Source: Melanocharis versteri (taxonomy: Eukaryota; Chordata; Aves; Passeriformes; Melanocharitidae). Taken from it: a DNA stretch of 64,000 nucleotides. Made by a program: the position numbers and the translations under genes. The notes under the pieces were generated by a model, which did not search any database, had not been told where the DNA came from, and saw only the letters and a list, made by a program, of their open reading frames with translations. Location: positions 829,046 through 893,045 of the forward strand of contig VZTG01003808.1 of the NCBI GenBank assembly GCA_013397845.1. Direction: 5' to 3'. Shown here piece after piece: positions 26,616 through 39,399 of the stretch. Positions within the stretch are counted from its first letter, which is position 1; each line of letters starts with the position of its first letter.

Positions 26616-27425
26616 TAGGCCTCATAATTGATTTCCTTTTCTTTAGTTTTCTAAACATTAAACAAAACAAAACAAAAAACCTCTGCTTTTGACTACACTT
26701 TCCTTTTTTCAAATTTTCTCCAAGGCTGTGAGCTTTCTCCCAAGCCGGGTCTGCAAGAAGACAACTGCAGGGAGGGCAAAGCACCCTTTCCTTCTCCAGC
26801 ATCCTCCTGGGAATACTTTTGTTTCATCCTAAAGACTAACTGCATCTCTTGGACATGATAAATCCTGCCCGTTGTCGACTTCATTTTACTGTCTGAAAGA
26901 GGGCAAAATGTGAGGTGGAGGGAAAGTGAGGTGGTGGGAAAAGCAAATTTCAAAATAAAGTAGGTGCTGCCTGTCACCTGTGGGTTACCTGGTACCTAGA
27001 CATGGAATTGGTCACCATCTGCAGAGGGAGAAGTGCAGAAGGACAGTGTGGTACTCATGGGGCCGGGGAAAAATCATTGCTGTCAAGCCGTGGAGGTCAT
27101 CCAAGGGTGTCACTGTCTGGGGCTCACCACAGCAGCACACAGGGCCTCCTGTCTGGTCCCTGGCCCTGGATATGGAAGGGGGAAGAGTAGCCAGCAGGAG
27201 GGGTGATGTACCATGTTGTGCTGGTGAAAATCCACTCCTCACCCAAACCTTCCTCCTTTAGGGGTGCACACAGCCAGCAGTTGGGAGCTCAGGCACTCCA
27301 CAGGCAGCGGCTCTGGGAGGAAGCAAGAGAGAAGAGAAATTGAGGGAGGGAAGTCTCTCCAAAGCAAGAGGTTTGTCACAATGAGGCAGAGCTGCTCTCA
27401 AGTGAGAAAATGACCCTGAGAGAGA

Positions 27426-27480
27426 GTGTGAGTGTGCATGTGTGTGCGTGTGTGTGTTGGTGCACATATGTGTGTGCACA
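27426..27480. repeat. Imperfect (TG)n repeat
   Basis: TG repeats interrupted by GAGTG, GCA, GCG and TTGG units. Confidence 0.88.
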
Positions 27481-29752
27481 GGAGGCAGCAGAGCCTTAGT
27501 TATTGTGACAAAATGAACAGCGCCCGGGATGCTCATCCAGCAGCTAATTTCTCATCTTATCTATTATGTGAATGAGATGGGAAAAATAGTTTCCTGTTTT
27601 TCACAGATATAACTTACACGAAAGATACAGAATAAATTCCCTTGAAGGCCACGCAGCCAGATCCAGCCACAGACTCATTTGTTTCAATGGAATGAATAAA
27701 TGCAGTTAGGGACTGCCCATTGATGGGAAAAAAGTCTATAAAGCTTTCTATAGAAGCAAACATGCTGCCACCACCTCCAAAACAAATGGAGAGCTTGGCG
27801 CACACTTTCTCCTCTTCCATTGACAGCACACATGCAGATGCAGGCTTTTGAACACACAAGCACACATACTTAAACCTTGCCATTTCCCTCATCCAAAGCA
27901 GGTATTTCCAGTGTTAGAGTGCAGCACTGGTGCTACTTGAAAAGGGAACCCACAGTGAAGGACTTCTCTGCCCCTAGGGAGCTTCTAAGGGTCTTATACC
28001 AGGTGTGAGAGCAAGAAGTGATGGGTGTGCTGAGCCACCAGCCCCCCGCCCACCGAGTTTAGGGTGAGGATTTGGAAAAAGTCCCATACTAGGGTCAAAC
28101 ATAGGGACCAGACCAGCTATAGTAATGCCAGGCTGTCATGAAATAAGGCCATGCATCTCTTTTAAAGCACAGACTCATAGAAAAACCTATGGGAACAACA
28201 ACAACAAAAAAAATTTCTATGTGTGTCCACAGGCAGTTAGTGGCTGCAACTACGGCTACAAAGGCATGTGACAGATTGGAAAGTGTAATATCATGTTAGC
28301 ACTTTCCAGGACAATTCTTCCTGTTTTGTGTTGATTTTCATCTCTTTACTTTTCCCAGCAGAGGGAGCACCGGGCCAAAGTGCTGAGAGGCAGCGACCCA
28401 TAGAAGGCCACTTCAAAAGTTTCCTTTGTCTCGCTTTTCCTCCATCAAAGGCACAAATAGGAGGACGGGGCAATGGGAGGAGCCAGCCTCCTTGCAGACT
28501 GGGCAGCTTCTCAAAGACCACTCCCATCCAGCCCTTGCTGGGCAGGAAGAATGGTTTTTGACCACATCAGGGTAGGATATGCACAGCTGCATTGCGCCAT
28601 GCACAGGTACCCCTCTGTGCAATGGGCCCTGATCTCCACTCCCACTGTCCCACTGCTTCCCTGCTTCTAAAATTTTGACTCTTGTCTCTCGTGCTCTTTT
28701 ATTCCTCGCCCTAGAGGCAGTGGGATCTTCCTGCACTCCCTCAGCCTCTTAGCTTGAGTACAACTTCTGATCCACCGTAGCTGGGGGAAAAGGGATATGT
28801 ACCTGTCCCCTGCAGCAAGACTGGCGTTTGACCCATAGGCCCAGTCATGTACCGAGTGTGTCAGGCATCCTTTCTGCCTTTCCATTGCTCTCAGAGGATG
28901 AATCCAGATGATGGATCCAGATGATGCCCAGCATCAGAGGCTGGATGAACAAAGAGGTGGGTAAATAGCTCACAAAAAGAAGACAGAGAAGTGGGAAGTG
29001 GCGGAAGAGAAACCTGAAGAAGGTTAAAAGAAATGAGAAGAGACAAGTCTGGTACTTTAGTACACTAAAAAGAGATGCTTCAGTTACACTGAAGCAAGGC
29101 ATTAGAGTAGAAGAAATGAAAATAAATTCAGCCTACAGTCCTAATGAAGTAAATTCCAGAGTGGGCTGAGACCTTAACTGATACAAATGAGGATCATTAT
29201 CTTCACTCTGCTGTCCTGTTCTGCACAGGGCAAGGAGTGCAGAGACAGGAAGGGACAACCAAGGATGAAGTACAGCCCTGCCACCCTGCTGCTGTCCTGT
29301 GATGAGCCTCATGCAAAGGGTCAGTGGCAGCACTCTCTGTGAACTGTGCAGGCCATCTGCAAGCCTCAGCCATGCCGGGGTTTAACCCCAGCTCTTGGTC
29401 GAGTCAGGAGAAGGGTTTCTGGATGCCAGGCTGGCAGGCTGGCAGGAGGAGCGCTGGGTCTCTGGAGGGATGGGTTGTGAGCAGCTTTGTGCTGTTCCCG
29501 TGTGTGTCCTGACAGGACATGGGCAATATCAGCCACCTGTGGGAGAGGCTTCTTCGGTTTCAGCTGTCTTCCTCTGCCTGGCAATGCCCACTTGACTGTT
29601 GGGGTGAGTCCTTGAGCCCTGGAGGCTGGGTTGGGCACTGTGAGATAAGAAACAGCAGGTACAAACCAAAGTGCTTCTCACCTGCCCATGATTAGTGTTT
29701 GTCCCCAGGGTGAGTGAGGTGGGCACACTTTTGATGCTTCCTGCTGTTATAA

Positions 29753-29753
<1 letters not shown>

Positions 29754-29794
<41 letters not shown>
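29754..29794. repeat. A(41) homopolymer with A-rich extension
   Basis: Forty-one uninterrupted A bases, followed to about 29850 by A-rich units (AAAAG, AAACAAACG, AACACCC, AACCCC, AAACC). No gene-like sequence was recognised immediately upstream. It could be a poly(A) tail of a retrocopy or a slippage-grown tract. Confidence 0.95.
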
Positions 29795-29796
<2 letters not shown>

Positions 29797-32700
29797 AAAG
29801 AAAAAAGAAACAAACGAAAAAACACCCAAAAAACCCCAAAACCAAAACCAGCTTTGCAGTGGTGCAAAGCAGAGCACCACGTCTGCTCAGCAAAGCAGGT
29901 CCCTGGGAACAAACCTCCGGCCCCATCCTGCGAGTGGGATGCCGACTCCTCGGTGCAGCCAGAGGCTCCAGCCGCCTGCTGCGGCTGTGCGTGGCCCTGC
30001 CAGGCCCACCTGGGAGCCCACCTCTCCCACCAGCCATCCGTCCATCTCCTCCTGACAGCAGCGCGTGGCCGCTCTCCCACAGACCCGTGATTTATGTGGC
30101 GTGGAACTCACCACCACCAGAAGTTAAAGTGACCTCGAGATTTGCCACATCCAACATTAAACCTAGAGCCTTGCTGCCCTATCTCCTAACCTTGTCTTCT
30201 TCTGATCTGGCCTTCAGCTCTTTCCTCTCAGCAGGAGCGATGAAAGCTACACAGAAATACGGCAGAAGCTTTCTCTTGGCACTCTCCATCGCCATGTTTA
30301 CATGTTAATATTTCATATCATATTTAATGCTGACATCATAAATCCCTCTTGGCTTGGCTCAGTCAGGTATGACATGTAAGTAGCCAATGACATAGTTTCT
30401 GAGTATATACCCCTAATGAAAAGAGCTGGAGCCCAGATAGGTCTGAGAAAATAAAGATATATTAAGATAAATTTACTGTGGCACTAAATCAAACTCTTAA
30501 CAGGATGTTTCATTTCACATTTCTCTAAGACCCAGGCAAAAGCCTCTCATCCAGAATCAAGGGAATCATTTACCTTACATAAATGTCCCTGCTGCAGGTG
30601 CAGGGTAGTGGCAACAATTTAAGAGTGAAATTCTAATACAAAACTGAAGCCTCTACCCAATTTAATCTTTTTAGCAATGATCTTGATAAAAGTCTCATTA
30701 AAAAGATACTAGAATGAAATAAAAATTAGTTAGGTGCTTTCAATCCAGAACATGTTGACATTCTGAGGTCAGATTTTTGAGTTTTGAAATGATATTTGAG
30801 AATTTAATGTCAAAATGTTTTTAGGTGGTTTATTTTGGGGTTGTACTATTTGTATTTCTAATCAGGATAGTTCTGATAACTGACATGAAGGAACACCATA
30901 AAATTGTAATAATTATCTTCCAAATTAGATAAATGACCAAGTGATCTATTTCTGAAATGCTACAAGGCAAATTTCCAAAAGTGAAATTTCAGATAAAATA
31001 TTTAAACAAACATATTTCTGGTTCAAACAGAGTAGAAATAACAGACCCAGTGAACTGAAAACTCAGTCTCAGCCATCTGTGGTGAAGGCTTGCATCTGAG
31101 CACTGCTCCCAAGCAGGCAGGCAGTGTGCTTGCTTCTCTCTGAGGATGCAGGCTAGCATGCATTGGGGTGGGAGGTCCTCTGCCTGACCTCTCCCAGCTT
31201 GGTCTGTGGGGCTGTAGGAGAGGGAAAGGGGTGCAGGGAGATGGATAAGAGCTCTAGAAATGCATTTGTTAAAACAATCAGTGTTTGATCCCACTTCAGC
31301 GTGCAGGACTGCAGCATGCACAGTGTGGCTTTTTGCATGCTAGAAACCCAATCCAGATGCCCATTTTCACCATCATGTCATAGCAAACGACTCGTCTTCA
31401 ATCTAAGCCAGACCTGCAGGCAGGGGTTGGACCAGAATTCACATGAGATTTTGTTTATCTTCATTTTTCTCAGGCTGGACCAGGGAGAGTTGTATTTGGG
31501 TGGCAGGTTTGGTTTTTTACATCACAATATTTGTGTAGCTGCAATGAGGTTTCCTCGATTGCTTCACAGTTGTGTTAGCGACATTTAGACAAGCACAGTG
31601 AAATGTAAACACAAGCTACTACATCAAACAAACTCATTTTGCCCTGAAAAACCTTTTTTCTTTGTTGTGCTCCGGGGAGAAGCCATTCACAATATTGTGG
31701 TGGAGGTGTATGATCCAAAGGGTTGTGATAAAGGTGCCAAACCCTTCGTAAGCTAAGTACGCCTTGCATCAGGTCCACAAGTGTCACAGGTGAGGTGGTG
31801 TCCCTTCCTTTCCCAAAGCAGTAGCAGCTGATCTCCCTTTCAGCACACACATCTCCTCAGCACATGCAAGCTCCAGGGTAGGTCGTATCCTAGTCACCCA
31901 AGACTATAGCTTTGGAAAGACCCTATAAGAGCTACACCTTCTTTGCCCTCATCTAGGGAGGAGCTGAGTTATCCACCTCTCTCACCACGCACTGGTTTCA
32001 GCCAGTCTGGCTGCTGCGCCAGGAGCAGGCATGAGGACGGCTGTGGCTTCCCTGGAGCTCCTTCCTAAGGAACTCATTCCACCCCACAAGCCATCCCAAA
32101 ATGAGTCTTGTCTGGCAGGTGCCCCTGGAGAAGCTTCAAAGGTGCCATGCCCTCAATTCCCCTCTCCTTCAGGGAAGCAGCCAGATCTATCCTGCCTGAA
32201 GGTCTGACTCTTGATACTGAATTTCACTGCTGAGGAATTTTTGGTGAACCAGGTGCCCAAACCAAAAAGGTCACAGAAACAGAGATACAGACATCCCAAA
32301 TACGGTTATCTTCTCCTTGGATGTGATTTTGTTCGTTTAAATACAATTTTCTTTTGTTTTCAAATCTGGAACAAAGATGATTTCAACACAAGGAGTATGC
32401 TTAACAAACACCAAAAAGAGAAGGAAAGATTGGGAATGACTGGCTAAAACCAGAAGGACCCAGCATTGCTATTTTATTTATTACAATCTGCATGATTTTA
32501 GGGGGGACATGGCAATTAACAAACATAAGAAGACTAGAACTCTGCCCTGAGGAGCTGGTTTAGCTTAAATTAGGCAGACCAAGCACAAACAAGTCTGGGT
32601 AACAAGAACATCTAGAATTTAAATAGTAAATATTAAGAAAAAAAATCAACTAGTGCTCGAGGCCATAAGTCATCCTTTAATTGACAGCAGTTCAAAGGAA

Positions 32701-35345
32701 AGTTTCCCAGGGGTGAGCCATTTCATAACCGCCTGCTGTGGGATTCTCCTCTATCCCCTCAAAGCACATGGCTCCAGCAACTGCTGTCCGTAGGCTTGGA
32801 GATCAGAGCTCAGCTGAGCCATCTCTCCTGACATCTGCCCTCTCCTCTCTGGTCTGACCGCGAAGGATGTGGCTCCCCAAAAGGTGTTGCCAAACAGGAG
32901 AGAAAAATGGTGGAAAAGTGCACTCAACTGCAAAATACTGAAGTAGGGGTCAGGGTGGAAAAGCCTGAGCCAGTCGTGACTCAGGCCCTGGACAAGGACA
33001 CTGGAAATCTAGATTTCATCCCAGCCTTGACCTTGGACAAGTTCCTCTGTCTCCATTTGCCTGCTTCCACTCCCAAATGTCATCTGCCTTCATCATGCTG
33101 TTTATAAAACTCTTTGGGGCAGCAATTGGCTCTTGCTACACTCTTGTGCAACACTGCTCACAACAGGATCCTAATCCTCCCTCAAGTCTGCTGGCATGGA
33201 TCTAATGAAAAAAAAAAAAGTGAGATAAAAAAGGTGTAAACGCTTCGAAATCTGTAAAAATATTCAAAGGCAAGCAACTGCAGGGAGTTCAAATGAACCT
33301 CAGCTAAAGAGCTGATTTCCAGTGCTGCTACTAATTACTACAAAAAAAAAAGAAAACAACAACCCAAACCTGGCTTTGGATGATCAATGAATAATGGCTA
33401 GGACACATTTTTCACCCAGGAACAATGGAGAATTTCACACTGAATACATTTTAGTTGAAAAAAATGACATTTTTTAGGATTTTCCCCCATTTAACAAAAA
33501 TTTGCCATCATTTTAACAAAATCAGCACCAAAGGTACTGCTGAGTGGTTTTGATCTCTGAAAAAAAGACTGCTTTCAGGAAATTAAATATCTCAAGATTT
33601 ATCCTGCTAACAAAATTCGTTAAAGGATATTATGGTCTATTTCACAAGAAATAAAAAAAAAGTCCGTTCTGGTCCCTGCACAATGAAAATAACTTTAGAA
33701 GTTCAAAATTTGATGAAGCTGTTTTCCCGAGTTCAGGCCTGCTCTATTTTTCACGCAGTGTTGACAAGAGCAAGATGAGAAAAAAATTCTGTTTCCATCA
33801 TCTATTCAATCTCTGGCCCCTCTAATGATTAGCAAAAGCGCCTACTTCACTGGTGTTTTCTTGTTAAATAGAAACTCTTCCCATAGAAACACAACTCGAA
33901 ACCATCAAATCATTTCACAACTGACAGATGGTAACAGCCATCCATGCAGCCCTCAGCTGGTTTTAGCCAGAGGAGTGGAGGTAAGAACTGCTGTATCATG
34001 AACAAACCCTGTCCATCTCATCCATCTTTTAGTATTTCCTCTGAAATAAAGGCACAAAAAGGCTGTGGTCACATAACTCACTGGTAAAGCCAACTTACAC
34101 CCGTTGCTTTGCTCTGCCTTGAAATTAATTTCTTAATTAGGAATTAATTTTTTTTTTAAATAGGGATATAGGATTCTGTCTTTCTGCTTCCCCCAACTGA
34201 ATTACCCAGCATACAGAAAAATGTGAGCAGAAAGATGAGAACATTCAAAGGCTCAGTATGGTTTTTGAAATCCAGATGAAGCTAATCCCCACCACAAGAA
34301 AGATTTATCAGCATTGTCCTGTTGTTTTGTAAAATGATTTCTTCCAAAGCAGGCAAGCCAGGAAAAAGCCAAGGGGCATAGGGATGAACAAGACTGTGTG
34401 GGAACCTACCATTCATTGCCTCTGTGCACTGTTATGGTTTCAGCCTGGCAAGCTGCTTACAATCAGTAATGGTCACTCAGCAGCCTCTTTGGAAGCCATT
34501 CATGGCCTTGGCCTCGTGTCTGAGACAGGTAGCTTCAGCTAACACCAACTCTGGCAGGCTCAAAGCTGTGTCCAAGCATCCCAGGGAATGGACAAAATGA
34601 AAATCCTGCATGCAGGTGTGAGGTGCTTCCAGAGGGGAGCAGGGCATGAGAGGGAAGCTGCCCCTGTTGCTGTGCTGGCTTTGTGTACAGAGGCTTTTCC
34701 TTTCCTTCCTGGGGCTCCCCGCCCTGCTGCCACATTCACTGAATTCACAGGAGATGGAAAAGCAGTGCACTGCATAGAGGTTAGTTGGCCATGAACCCTC
34801 AGCCTCGTCCCTCACACGTTTGGCCTCTTCAAGAAAATGTCTAGAATGGACTTTGGGTGCCACTTTCAAAGGACCTGAAAGAAAAGCAAACATTTGTGAG
34901 CAACAATGCTCCTTGCAAGCATTTTCAGGTCACAAACACAGGCAGCCATGGAACACACGTAACATTACAAAGCACTCTTTACACCATCCAGCCCTTTCCG
35001 TACCTCACTTGCACTTCCAGAACAGCCTTCATGTATGCACGCAGCCCAAAAGAAGTTTGAATTGAGGAAATTCCGATGTAAACTACTCTAAAAAACATTC
35101 CTTCAATACACTGATGTTTTCTCGCTTCTACTGCAGTGACTCTCATGAAGCTGTGGCATTCAAGGAGCATTTGTTTGCAGCACTCAGATATATCATTACC
35201 TGGACAATTTTTCTTGCGAGGCTTATTTTTTTTCCCTGCATTATTGAAGTGCCTCCACTGTACTCCTGTCCTTGCCTTTATCTTTGGGGCATTAACATAA
35301 AGTAAGCGAGGAAGAGTCCATCATGATGTGGAAATAAAGGGCAAA

Positions 35346-35601
35346 TAGTGATAGGAAAAGGGAGAACAATTTTAAATTAAATGAGGAGAGATTTAGGTTA
35401 GATGTTAGGAAGAAATTCTTTGCTCAGAGCGTGGTGAGGTACAGGAACAGGTGGATGCCCTGTCCCTGGAAGGGCTCAAGGCCAGGTTGGATGGGGCTCT
35501 GAGGAACCTGATCTAGTGGAAGGTGTCTCTGTCCACAGCAGGGGGGTTGGAACGAGATGATCTTTAAGGTCCCTTCCAACCACAAAAATTCTGTGATTCT
35601 T
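35346..35601 (+). mobile_element. CR1 LINE 3' end fragment
   Basis: Plus-strand CR1 tail. It starts near GTGATAGGAAAAGGG, passes through GATGTTAGGAAGAAATTCTTT and GGTTGGATGGGGCTCTGAG, and ends with AAGGTCCCTTCCAACC followed by the short terminal repeats ATTCTGTGATTCTT. Only the 3' ~250 bases remain. It is relatively close to the CR1 consensus as I remember it. Confidence 0.92.
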
Positions 35602-35999
35602 CGAAATAAAATATGAAAAAGAACACACGCAAAAGGAAGGAAAAACCGAACAAACCACAACTTGAGGTTTCACAAAAAAGCCGCATTAATTCTCTTTGGG
35701 GCTGAAGGAGAAATAAATGCTTTTGCCTCAGGTGAAGGAGAACTAAATCCGTCTGTGTGCAAGCTGCAGGGTTTTAGCCATTGGTGCCCTTTCACTGATA
35801 GAAAATATTGCAGCATTAGTGGTTGACAATACTGAGAATACCTTCTCACCCCTAACCTGCTGGCGAGCTGAAGGTCAGCTCGCTTTTACTTTTAGGCACA
35901 GAGGGGAAATATCAGGGTTTATGTTAAACACAGAGGAGACTTAAATACTTCTACGCTTCCCTGTGAAAGAAAGGGGAAAGGATCCCAGCGCTCTGCCCC

Positions 36000-36235
36000 C
36001 GTTTTCGCCTGGTTTTGCAGCCGCCTCTGCGCAGAAACCGCTGGGTTGGGGTCTGGGATTTTTCCGAGCGTCAGCTGCGGGATTCTTGGGGGAGCACTGC
36101 CCCCTGCCGGGCACAGCGGGCGCTGCGGCCCCGCGGGCCTCGGACACCGCCTGGGATGGGGCCTGCGCAGCTCCTCCGGGCGGCCTGCTCCTGCGCATCG
36201 CCGCCCTCGCAGCCAGGGATTTCTTCATAACAGCT
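36000..36235. promoter_or_regulatory. CpG-rich block upstream of the LTR
   Basis: A second compact GC/CpG-rich stretch (GGGCGCTGCGGCCCCGCGGG, CTGCGCATCGCCGCCCTCGC). It lies just left of the probable LTR. No recognisable protein is encoded; the open frames on both strands are compositional. It may be a small CpG island or a regulatory element. Confidence 0.4.
36095..36112. promoter_or_regulatory. CTCF-like site
   Basis: CACTGCCCCCTGCCGGGC closely resembles the CTCF core in its C-rich orientation (TGCCCCCTNNTGG). It sits in the CpG-rich block. A weight-matrix score was not computed. Confidence 0.35.
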
Positions 36236-36286
36236 GATACTTTTCGTTTTAACTTGCGTGGTTTTTTAGATTTTGTGCTGCGGTAG

Positions 36287-36690
36287 TGTGTCTGTAACTC
36301 TGGGCTTCATGTGTAGTGCTGACAGCTCTTCTCCTAGCCTGGCTAGACAGAACACACCGTTTCCAGCCCAAAGAACCAGGGACATTTGCAGCTTCAGACC
36401 CTAAGAATGTAAACAGCCACGAATTGAGAGGAGACAGTCCGAAAGGATGGGACTACGTGGGCTGAAGCTGTGGTTGGACAGTTGGCCCGAATATGTAAAT
36501 GGGCCAAAACTTATAAAAAGGGTGAGAACCCGTGGCCCGGGGTCCATCTAGGGGGTCCATCTTAGGTGTAGTCTTGGCCAGGCTTTTGTACTCCTAGGGT
36601 GTGTCCTGTGAAGGCTTTTCTATAAATATCTATTTTATTCTTTAACTCTGTCCAGCCTCTGTTCCAGGTAGCCTTCTTTTAGGCATCACA
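36287..36690 (+). mobile_element. Probable endogenous retrovirus solo LTR
   Basis: The block begins with TGTG and ends with CATCACA, a TG...CA layout. It has a TATA box (TATAAAAAG, 36512-36520), then a G/C-rich transcribed-looking stretch, a TATAAATATCTATTTTATTC stretch near 36620-36640, and a C/T-rich end (CTCTGTCCAGCCTCTGTTCC). That last part resembles the R-U5 portion of LTRs I know from songbird endogenous retroviruses. No primer-binding site, gag or pol follows, so it would be a solo LTR. I could not find a clean target-site duplication, so both ends are approximate. Confidence 0.55.
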
Positions 36691-36790
36691 GCTAATCTAA
36701 ACCTACCCTGCTCGTTTAAAGCCACTGCCCCTTCTGCCATCGCTGCATGCTTTTGTAGAGAGTCCCCTTCCAGCTTTCAGAGTTGCTCTT
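36691..36790 (-). mobile_element. CR1 LINE fragment
   Basis: The plus strand reads CTAATCTAAACCTACCCTG, then TTTAAAGCCACTGCCCCTTC and TGCATGCTTTTGTAGAGAGTC. This parallels bases 1760-1850 of the CR1 copy at 1.5 kb, in the same minus orientation. The 3' terminal part of the element, expected to the left, is missing. The fragment abuts the probable LTR, which may have inserted into it. Confidence 0.75.
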
Positions 36791-37233
36791 CAGCTTTGAA
36801 AATGGAGTCCAGGAAGGGTCAACTTTTCATCGCATCGGTCCTGTTCGCTATCCCCCTCACCACGATATCACACTTGAACACTTAGCAGGATTTGAGTTTG
36901 TTTACTTAATATAATTGCAGTCAGCTTCCTCAGAGCGACCGGCAGATGGATGCGTGGTCATTTCCCCCACTTCCCACTGCACTGCTGAGCCATTTTGCAG
37001 CCTAAATATGTACACATGGCTTTGGTGCACCTGTCTTAGGGCAGCAGGCTGGGAGCAGTGGTATCCCTGGATGCACAGCCCGCTGCTTGGGGCAGGCCAT
37101 GGGTGATGTCCTCCAGCAGCTGCCTGACAAGGTGGGCAAAATCCTGCCACCAGCTGTGACAGCCCGGTCAGGCACAGGAGGCCTAGCCTAGGAGCACTAA
37201 AGCAAGAGCTCTGAAAAAACCCGTTTTCCTCTG

Positions 37234-37273
37234 AGTGTTTGTGTGTGCGCGCGTGTGTGTGTATGTGTGTGCA
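37234..37273. repeat. (TG)n repeat with GCGCGCG core
   Basis: TGTGTGCGCGCGTGTGTGTG followed by TATGTGTGTGC. Confidence 0.9.
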
Positions 37274-37934
37274 ATTTCCATAATAATTGTGTCTGTTGTC
37301 TGCAGACATGAATTCATTACAGCAGGAGGTAAGAGAACAGCCAGCCTCAATATACATTTCAAATTCCTTACTACAGCCTTGATTTATAAGGCACAACCTG
37401 AAACACTGACTAGCTCGTTGCCTCTCAGTCGACTGAATTTAGCATGATAGCTGAGAGGACTGAAAAAGAAATGAACAAATTTTGTTCTTAAAACACTCCA
37501 TCTCCGTATTTTTCATTTTTAAGAGTTGCTAGCTGTGTCCTGGGTATCCCCCCCGCTTCCCCCACTCCACCCCCCTCCTTCCTCCTGTGCATGCTCCATC
37601 GGCACTTGCATTAATCCAGGCCCGAAAGTACTAAATTGATTCACAGTAACGCAGGCACCCAGGGGCAGAATATTCCAGGAACAAATGAATTAATCATCTC
37701 GAAGCCTCCGTGCTAACCCACATAAAAGCCCACTGCCCAGAGTGGTGGTGATGAGGGGCTCAGCCTGGCCCCTCAGCTGACCACACAGCACCGGCTCCCA
37801 CGGTGGGCATCCCGTCTGCTCCGGATGCCACTGGACACGCACGTGGAGGCTGCCAGGCACAAGCCCACGTGAGACGTCACTCTTTGAAGAACTCCAGCAT
37901 AGAGGAATTGGTCTAACAGGGAGTCCTGCCGAAA

Positions 37935-38095
37935 GAGAGAGGCCTGCAGTCATTATAAATGGACCTTCATGGCAACAACAACAGGAAACAGAAAATAATG
38001 TTTTGCAATTAGGGCCCACAGCTGCCGCAGCGCCAGCGTGCCGGCTATACACAGGTGCAGCTATTACAGCAATGAATAGCACACACTAAAGGTGC
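37935..38095. promoter_or_regulatory. Candidate conserved non-coding element
   Basis: Non-repetitive, with E-boxes (CAGCTG near 38018 and CAGGTG near 38051), a TTGCAATTAGGG motif and a GCCGCAGCGCCAGCGTGCCGG segment. There is no coding potential. Confidence 0.25.
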
Positions 38096-39380
38096 CATCC
38101 ACACAGGCAATAATACCAGGGCTGGAAAGGTATTTCTATTTGCAGCCTGATGCTGGGAAGGGGAAAAGCACAATGAGTCGGCTGTCTCTCAGCCACCCAG
38201 GTCTCAGCCTTATCTGGAGCACCAGGTGGGCAGGTGGGCACTGGCGGAGAAGCTCCTTTCACCATCTGACTGGAGAAACTAGGTAATGTCTGAGTCAAGA
38301 CCATGAGGCTTCAGCCAGTTGAAAATCTGGCAGCTTTTTGGCTTTCTTTGTTGTGAAGAGAAAGTTTCCAGAGGTTTCTTCCCTGCCTGTTATTTAAAAC
38401 ACCCAAAAGGTTCTTGAAAGTCGGGGAAAGGCATGAGTCTTTCTTCCGGCTTCTTCCACAAAACACTCCGGCAGTGCCACTCCGCCGACTTCAGTGGCCA
38501 GGTCTCTTACTGGTGGGAGCAAGAGAGAACTAGACACAGAAAGAACTCTCATTCATCAATATTTTCCCCTTTCCCCCACCCCTGTCCCTGTGTCAGCCCC
38601 ATGGGGCAGCAAGGGGGCCTGGACAGCCTGACCTCCAGGGGTTCCCCCATCCTCACTTATGCTGCTTCCGTGACCTCCCTCTGGTGCAAAGTGGCTTAAT
38701 CTTGTTTGGTCCCGTTGTGATCTATTGCAGCTCTCAACCACTCCCCACTGGCATAGATCTGTGACTCCGGGGGCACAGGATGGTTATTTCCCTGCAGTCT
38801 GCTTTGACCCCCTAAATCTTAGAGACAGGTCGTAGAAAGGGAGAGGGAATCTCAGGCTTACCAGCCCATTGCAAGCAAACCAAATGTTTTCCGGACTGTT
38901 TTACCACACACACATCCTTTCTTTCATCAGAAAGGGGAGCTGTTTCAAAGACACTTAGCAGAGAGCTAAGAGAAAAGCTGAACAGGGGTTATCCAGTGCA
39001 ATGAGGCATCCTGCCCCAGGGTGAGCCTTTCTTTTTCTGATCTGTAGGCCACTAAATATTTTTCCACTGGTGGTGAAGATGTCTAAATCAAAAATATAAG
39101 GCTAGCATCAGGTTTGCCTTTTCCTCATGGGGGTCTTGGCAGCTGTCCACAGACCCACAAGCATCCACAATCACAGACCCCTGGCTTTGTGTGCAACACA
39201 GGCAGCTGTCACAGGTACAAGGGTGTCCTCATCCCCCCTCACCCCTGTCAGCTCTGAGCCCACGCCAAGGTCCATGTTGCCACAGAGCCAGATAATTTAA
39301 AGCTAATATGAGTAAATAAGTCCACCATGAACTGCACCCCTTTGACTCGCAGTCCAGACACAGACCTAACCTTTCATTAA

Positions 39381-39399
39381 TTTTTTTTTTTTTTTTTTT
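39381..39399. repeat. T(19) homopolymer
   Basis: Nineteen consecutive T bases. No retrotransposon body was recognised on either side. Confidence 0.95.

Larger units (their letters stand above)
23531..35345. other. Intergenic gene-poor stretch
   Basis: Holds the TAC/TAT repeat, TG tracts, the A(41) run and one candidate regulatory element. One N lies at 24128 in an A-rich tract. The longest open frame (183 codons, 29529-30080, minus) runs through the poly(A) tract as poly-Phe and is not a gene. Confidence 0.55.

Noticed and set aside
29529..30080. 183-codon minus-strand open frame
   Set aside because: It runs through the A(41) tract as poly-Phe and has no recognisable domain; it is open because of composition.
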